Below, one piece after another: positions 59,446 to 64,000 of a DNA stretch of 64,000 nucleotides. This stretch comes from Rhabditoides inermis. Lineage: Eukaryota; Nematoda; Chromadorea; Rhabditida; Rhabditidae. Each line of letters starts with the position of its first letter. The stretch's first letter is position 1. Made by a program: the position numbers and the translations under genes. The stretch is taken from NCBI GenBank assembly GCA_963966185.1, contig CAWZYM010000099.1:21001-85000 (forward strand). The letters are read 5' to 3'. Under the pieces are notes generated by a model. That model saw nothing but the letters and a program-made list of their open reading frames with translations. It was not told the DNA's origin and made no database searches.

Positions 59446-62442
59446 ATGGAGTTTTGTTCACATGGGGTGAATCCGTGCATGGATTCGTCACCTCCTGTGT
59501 CGACTACTCCCGTTCCGGCGTTTCGAATGCGGAATGTGTTGTGCGAGCACAGTATGGAGAAGCCGTGTGCGATGTGGAGGAATGGAGAGGTGATACAAAT
59601 TGAAAAAGAGAGAAAGGAAATGTTTTTTTTAGCCGGCATCATCCAGTGATCCATACCATGTTCCTGTGCTGCACATCTTTGGCATTCTAGAGAGCGGTGA
59701 GGGAGAGACGACGGATGAGGATGGTATTGTTTGCAGGCGCCAAGTGCTGTGTGCACGTGCACGGCGTGTTGCCGTACCTGCTGGTGCGGGTGGGTGAGAT
59801 GGGCGGGGCGACGGCGCGCGCTGTCGCCACTCGCATCGACGCCATGCTGAACGAGGGCGAGCCGCGGAAGCGGCAGCACGTGTGGCGGGTCGACGGCTGC
59901 TCCCGCCGCAGCATCTACGGCTACCACAGCGACGAGGAAGCGTTCGCCAAAGTGTCCTTCCTGCTCCCGAGCGCATGCGTGAAGTGAGTGTGGATGCGCT
60001 TCCCGCGATTGGTCGGTGTATCGAAGTGTGAAGGAAATCTCAAGAGATATGATGTCTCCAGGGCGAGTAAAGTGCTGGGTGCGCACGCGGCGCGTCGTCC
60101 CCACCTCCAGCCATTCGAGGCGCACTTGCCCTTCCATCTGCAGTTCTTCATCGATCACTCCATATTTGGCATGGACTGGATCGCTTTTAGGTACGAGAGC
60201 GGAGAGAGAGTAAGGGGGAGAGAGAGAGAAGAGAGAAAGAGAGGACAGATGGAGTTTGCTGCAGAAGTGTGAAATGGCGTGTGCGAGAGGATCTGCGCAA
60301 AGCGGCGGGGCAGTGCGGTGGGGAGGCGAAGAGAAAGAGGACCGACGGTGAGCGAGTGTGTGTGTGCATTTCAACATCTGTGTTGTTCTTCAGATGTCAT
60401 CTACGACGGCGTGACGGTGGGCGACGTACTAGACGAGTGAGTGGTTTTGGTTCCGATGAAAACAAGTGACTTTGATTCCTCCAATGGATAAAATAGCTTC
60501 TGCTCATCACTGTGTAATCAGACTTTTCGAAACGCGACCAAGTGGGCAAAGGCGATTTCGAAAAGAATGACAGTCTCTCGACTGTATTTAGGGTTTCCTT
60601 TCAGCCCGTCCCTGCTGTCTCCGCACGCGCCGGCTACGCGCTGCGCAGTGGAGTGTGATGTGCGAGCAGAGGACATCCTCAACCCCATACTACACGAGAA
60701 GAACGGTGACCGGTTCCTCTTCTATCCTTCCATAATCGATCATTCAAGACGTCAACGTGTTCTCTGTGATATGCGAATGACTCAGTCACTATGAATATGT
60801 TCGAATTTCAGTGTACTCGTCGAACCCGGGTCTGGAGTCGCTGTGGGAGGAGGAGCGGGAGAGGTGCGAGCGAGACGGCCGGCTGCTCGAGGACACGTTT
60901 AGCAACTGTTAGTGGTGAAATGTTGGGACGGAACCCGGACGGCATGACTACCAGCAGTCATGCTGTTCCGTTCCACATGCGATACGGATCCGTTCCATGC
61001 GGTTCCGTTCCACATGATCTGTTCCGAGTCCTACGTCTACTTCTAGACCCGCCGAATCCACTGCCGCCGACGCCCGAGGAGCGCGACGAGATGCGCAAGT
61101 GGCGCGAGGTGGCGCGCAGGTTGCGCGCCGAAGGCGCCGGACGCGCCGATCTTACGCAGAGTCTCAATGGTATGCATAGATGAGGAGATGAGGTTCATGT
61201 TGTCATACGGCCATTACAGATACGATCTCTCCGGCGGAGGCGAGCTTCGCTGACGAGGTGGATAGGGCGTGGCGGGAACAGCAGCAGCCAGAGCAGATTC
61301 TGGAGGAGGAGGAGGAGGAGGAGCAGGAGAAGGAGAAGGAACAGGAGAGCGAGGAGGAGGAGGAGTGGGCGGAGGGCGATATGACGCAGATCATGGAGGA
61401 GGTGGCCGAGGAGCAGGTGAGTTGATGTACAGTAACATGAAAAGATACAGTAACCAGTGATCGTTACAGTACCCGGAAGACGCGATGGAGGAGGTGCTGA
61501 GTGTGTCCGACGCGGTCACACTGTATTCGCAGATGAGCGAGGAGAAGGAAGAGGAAGGAGGGGAGGGGGAGCAGGCAGTGGATGAGGAGAGGAGTGCGGG
61601 AGTGTTCGGGGTGGCTGCGACTCGCGGATGGCGCACGCTCTCTCGCCAGCTGCCACTGCGATGCCGCAGTGACACACAGAGTCAGCGAGAGAGGAGAGGG
61701 GAGAGGCAGGAGGAGGAGGAGGGGAGCGGCACGCAGCAGCTCACTGAGAAGAGCTTCGCCAATGTGAGTGGATGTGGAGGGTGTTTTTTGACAATTGACT
61801 TGCAGGCAGGTGTTCTGGCGGCGACACTGCAGGAGAGCTGCGTGGAGAGGAGTGCGATCGCGGCGGGTGAGTGAGGGACGGGATACAGTTTCGTGCCTGC
61901 ACTCTCGAGAACATTTGGTGTATTCTCGTGGTAATTGGAGGGGAGGAGGGGTATGAAATAGTTATCACCCAGTGTGTGATTTCACACGTAATCTTCATTT
62001 CGGTAGTCAAATGTCAAATGTAGAAAGGTCCTCAACGATCTCCCCCTTTGAGCGCCGACCGAGGAGGAGGGTCGGGTGAATGAGGTGCGTCACGTGGGCG
62101 TCGCCTCACTCGAGCTACTCGTACACACCGCGGCTGCTATGCCCGATCCGGCGGTGGGTGAGAATAATTTGATCTGAGAAGGATTACTGTATGAGAATAA
62201 TTTGATCTGTAAGGGTTACGGTAGGAGAATAATTTGATTCTGCTGGCAAACATTACGATAGCAGAATCCAGGAAAAACATTGATTTTGGATTTGTGTGAT
62301 GGAAAAATAATAATATTATTTGCAGACGGATCCTATCATAGCGGCGGCGCTGTGCATCTGGGATGATGTGTGCAGTTGTGCCGAGCCGACAACGTGAGAC
62401 TCTCTCCCTCTCTCTCTCTCTCTCCCTCTCTCTCTCATTCCA

Positions 62443-62506
<64 letters not shown>

Positions 62507-64000
62507 CCCTCCCTCTCTCCCTCTCTCTCCATCTCCCTCCTCCTTCCCTCTCTCCTCTTTCCCCCATCCCTCCCTCTCCCGCTCCAGCCGCCTGCTTATC
62601 TGTTCCCTGTCTCCCGACCGCCTGCCCCGGGACGAGTGCGTGGTGTACGCGGAGGACGAGTGGACGATACTCAACATGATCATCGACGCCATCAGAGGGT
62701 GGGTTATTGGACAGTTGTATTATTCTACAGTAGTGACTACAATATTTTGATCATTTTGTCAGATCAAATGTTTAGATTTTCGCGTCGAATAGATGGTGAA
62801 TTTGCACTAATCACTAATCACTTGACATGATTGACAAGAAATGACAAGCACTACCAATAGCACGTACGCATCCTCGGGACTACCGAAATCCGTGTTATTG
62901 GGACTCGCAGTAGGCGTTGCATTACTGTATTTTACCGTAACCTTGCCGTAATTTACATAATTGTACTGTGCTACTTGATTCGAGATAAACATTCTGAATT
63001 CTGAACTAATCACTTTGTACAAACACATCACTCTATCACAGTCACGATCCGGAGATGCTGGTTGGCTACGACACGGACCGTCTGTCGTGGGGCTACGCGT
63101 GGCGGCGCGCGCTCGCCACCGGGTGGGACATGTGGACGGCCATGGGGCGGTGGACGGACAGCGGCAGGTGCGAGTCTCGAGAGATTTCCCTGGCAAGCCG
63201 CCAAGCCGCCGCGACGCGTGTACTTTGAGCACGCGACGCGGCCTACGCTCTGTCTTTTTAGTACTCTTTTTGACCGACGTATGATTACGGATTAATCGAA
63301 CGAATATTTTTTTTATATTCTGGATCGATATATGCATGCCATTCGTTGTTCGCAGGGGAGCAGGCGAGGCAGGAGGAGGAGGAGGGGAGGTAGGAGAGCT
63401 GAACGCTCCCCGAGGCAGGCTGCTGCTCGCGGCGTGGAGGAGTGTGCGCGCGGATGCAGGCTTGAGGTGGGTGCGGTGTGGTTTCTTCAAAGCAGCCTAT
63501 AGTCTGCGCCAGAGCGATAGTTTTCGATCCACCTCGCTTGCAGTTCGAAACACGGTGCCATAACCGTCTGCCTCTCTTGTTTCGCGCGCTATTGCCGAGA
63601 GCTGACTCTCCGTCTTTCTCTGATCTACCCCACCGCGCGCAACTTATTGCGAGAATAGAACTATAATTCTAAACAGCTTTGAACTTCTATCAAGTAGTGT
63701 CTAGGCGTTGGGTTGTAGTGATGCTAATATATTTTTCAGGGCATACGATGCTGGCACGGCGGCGCGGGACGTGCTGCGACAGCGCCTGCCGACTCTTTCC
63801 AACGCCGCCCTCTCGCAGCTCATCGAGTCGTTTGATTCGCGACAGTGGTGGGTCCGTTCGTACACGTATATAGCTTCTAATTCTAATATAGCTTCCGAGC
63901 GAGCTACTTCATTCGTTAGATTTTCGAGAGACGATGGAAAAGTTGATAGGCCTCTCTTCTGTTGTCCCAATCTATCGTCTATGAAGAATGGAAAGCTGAA
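59446..64000 (+). CDS. REV3: DNA polymerase zeta catalytic subunit REV3, 5' part
   Basis: REV3 is the B-family polymerase that extends from mismatched or damaged primer ends in translesion synthesis in the nucleus. Only the N-terminal and inactive exonuclease-like parts are in the window; the gene runs off the right edge. Matches to human REV3L are VPVLHIFGILES with AKCCVHVHGVLPYLLVRVG, IYGYHSDEEAF, QPFEAHLPFHLQFFIDHSIF, CDVRAEDILNPILHEK, and NPGLESLWEEERERCERDG. The exonuclease-like region reads VGVASLELLVHT, DPIIAAALCIWDDVCS, WTILNMIIDAIRGHDPEMLV and GYDTDRLSWGYAWRRALATG. A very acidic Glu run (about 61299-61375) and Ser/Glu-rich exons replace the long central region of vertebrate REV3L. 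The start is placed at 59446; MDSSPPV at 59479 is an alternative. Confidence 0.88.
62157..62255. repeat. Minisatellite-related repeat in REV3 intron
   Basis: About three units of AGAATAATTTGATCTG with GGGTTACGGTAGGAG, related to the 33-bp minisatellite at 29567-29791. Confidence 0.75.
62400..62583. repeat. CT-rich microsatellite in REV3 intron
   Basis: 180 bp of (CT)n with CCCTC and TCTG units, starting directly after the donor GTGAGACTCT and reaching the acceptor of the next exon. Confidence 0.95.
62840..63003 (-). repeat. Dispersed element R1, copy 2 (inverted)
   Basis: The reverse complement of the element at 1261-1425, with an identical core of about 90 bp. It sits in a REV3 intron. The open frame through both copies (YGKVTVKYSNATPTASPNNT) is conserved, mainly because the DNA is identical there. 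Confidence 0.85.

Overview
The window is nuclear DNA of a nematode, most likely rhabditid (clade V). Genes have many small introns, mostly about 45-60 nt, with TTTCAG-type acceptors. Several genes are only 130-350 bp apart on one strand, with acceptor-like sites just before the downstream ATG, as in trans-spliced operons. A small heat shock protein closely resembles the Caenorhabditis HSP-12 group. The large intron of one gene carries hairpins of the nematode miR-51/miR-100 family. Genus and species cannot be fixed from the sequence alone.

Left end (1-3.2 kb): a 5' partial, frameshifted copy of cytosolic leucyl-tRNA synthetase on the minus strand, followed by repeat-rich DNA. This includes a fold-back element with a 9-bp target-site duplication, a second long inverted repeat, and one copy of an element that recurs inverted near 63 kb. 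The plus strand then carries a His-rich/Lys-rich unknown protein (3.3-4.8 kb), a C2H2 zinc-finger protein (5.4-9.1 kb), a secreted Tyr-rich protein (9.7-11.4 kb), SF3B1 of the U2 snRNP (11.9-17.2 kb), the GATOR1 subunit DEPDC5/Iml1 (17.7-32.2 kb), the GPN-loop GTPase GPN3 (32.6-34.7 kb), the NSL-complex protein KANSL2 (35.7-39.1 kb) and a Spinster-type transporter (40.0-42.9 kb).

Minus strand: a catalytically dead carbonic anhydrase-related protein (43.3-46.2 kb), a GA-rich spacer, an HSP-12-type small heat shock protein (49.1-50.5 kb) and the ER protein disulfide isomerase PDIA4/ERp72 (51.0-54.2 kb). Next come a small putative membrane protein (+) and complex III subunit UQCR10 (-), which converge on a perfectly palindromic poly(A) signal. 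The right end is a likely operon on the plus strand: ribosomal protein eL21, the NEDD8 E1 subunit UBA3 and the DNA polymerase zeta catalytic subunit REV3, the last running off the window.

The most notable discovery is a cluster of five hairpins of the miR-51/miR-100 family in the 3.2-kb intron of DEPDC5/Iml1 (about 20.0-21.75 kb). Other points are a family of short intronic inverted-repeat elements, a 33-bp minisatellite, GA/CT and poly-G tracts that seem to expand beside splice donors, and a natural isoleucine in SF3B1 at the position of human V1078, in the pladienolide-binding pocket. Exon joins were made by eye from splice consensus and family similarity, so exact exon edges are approximate.
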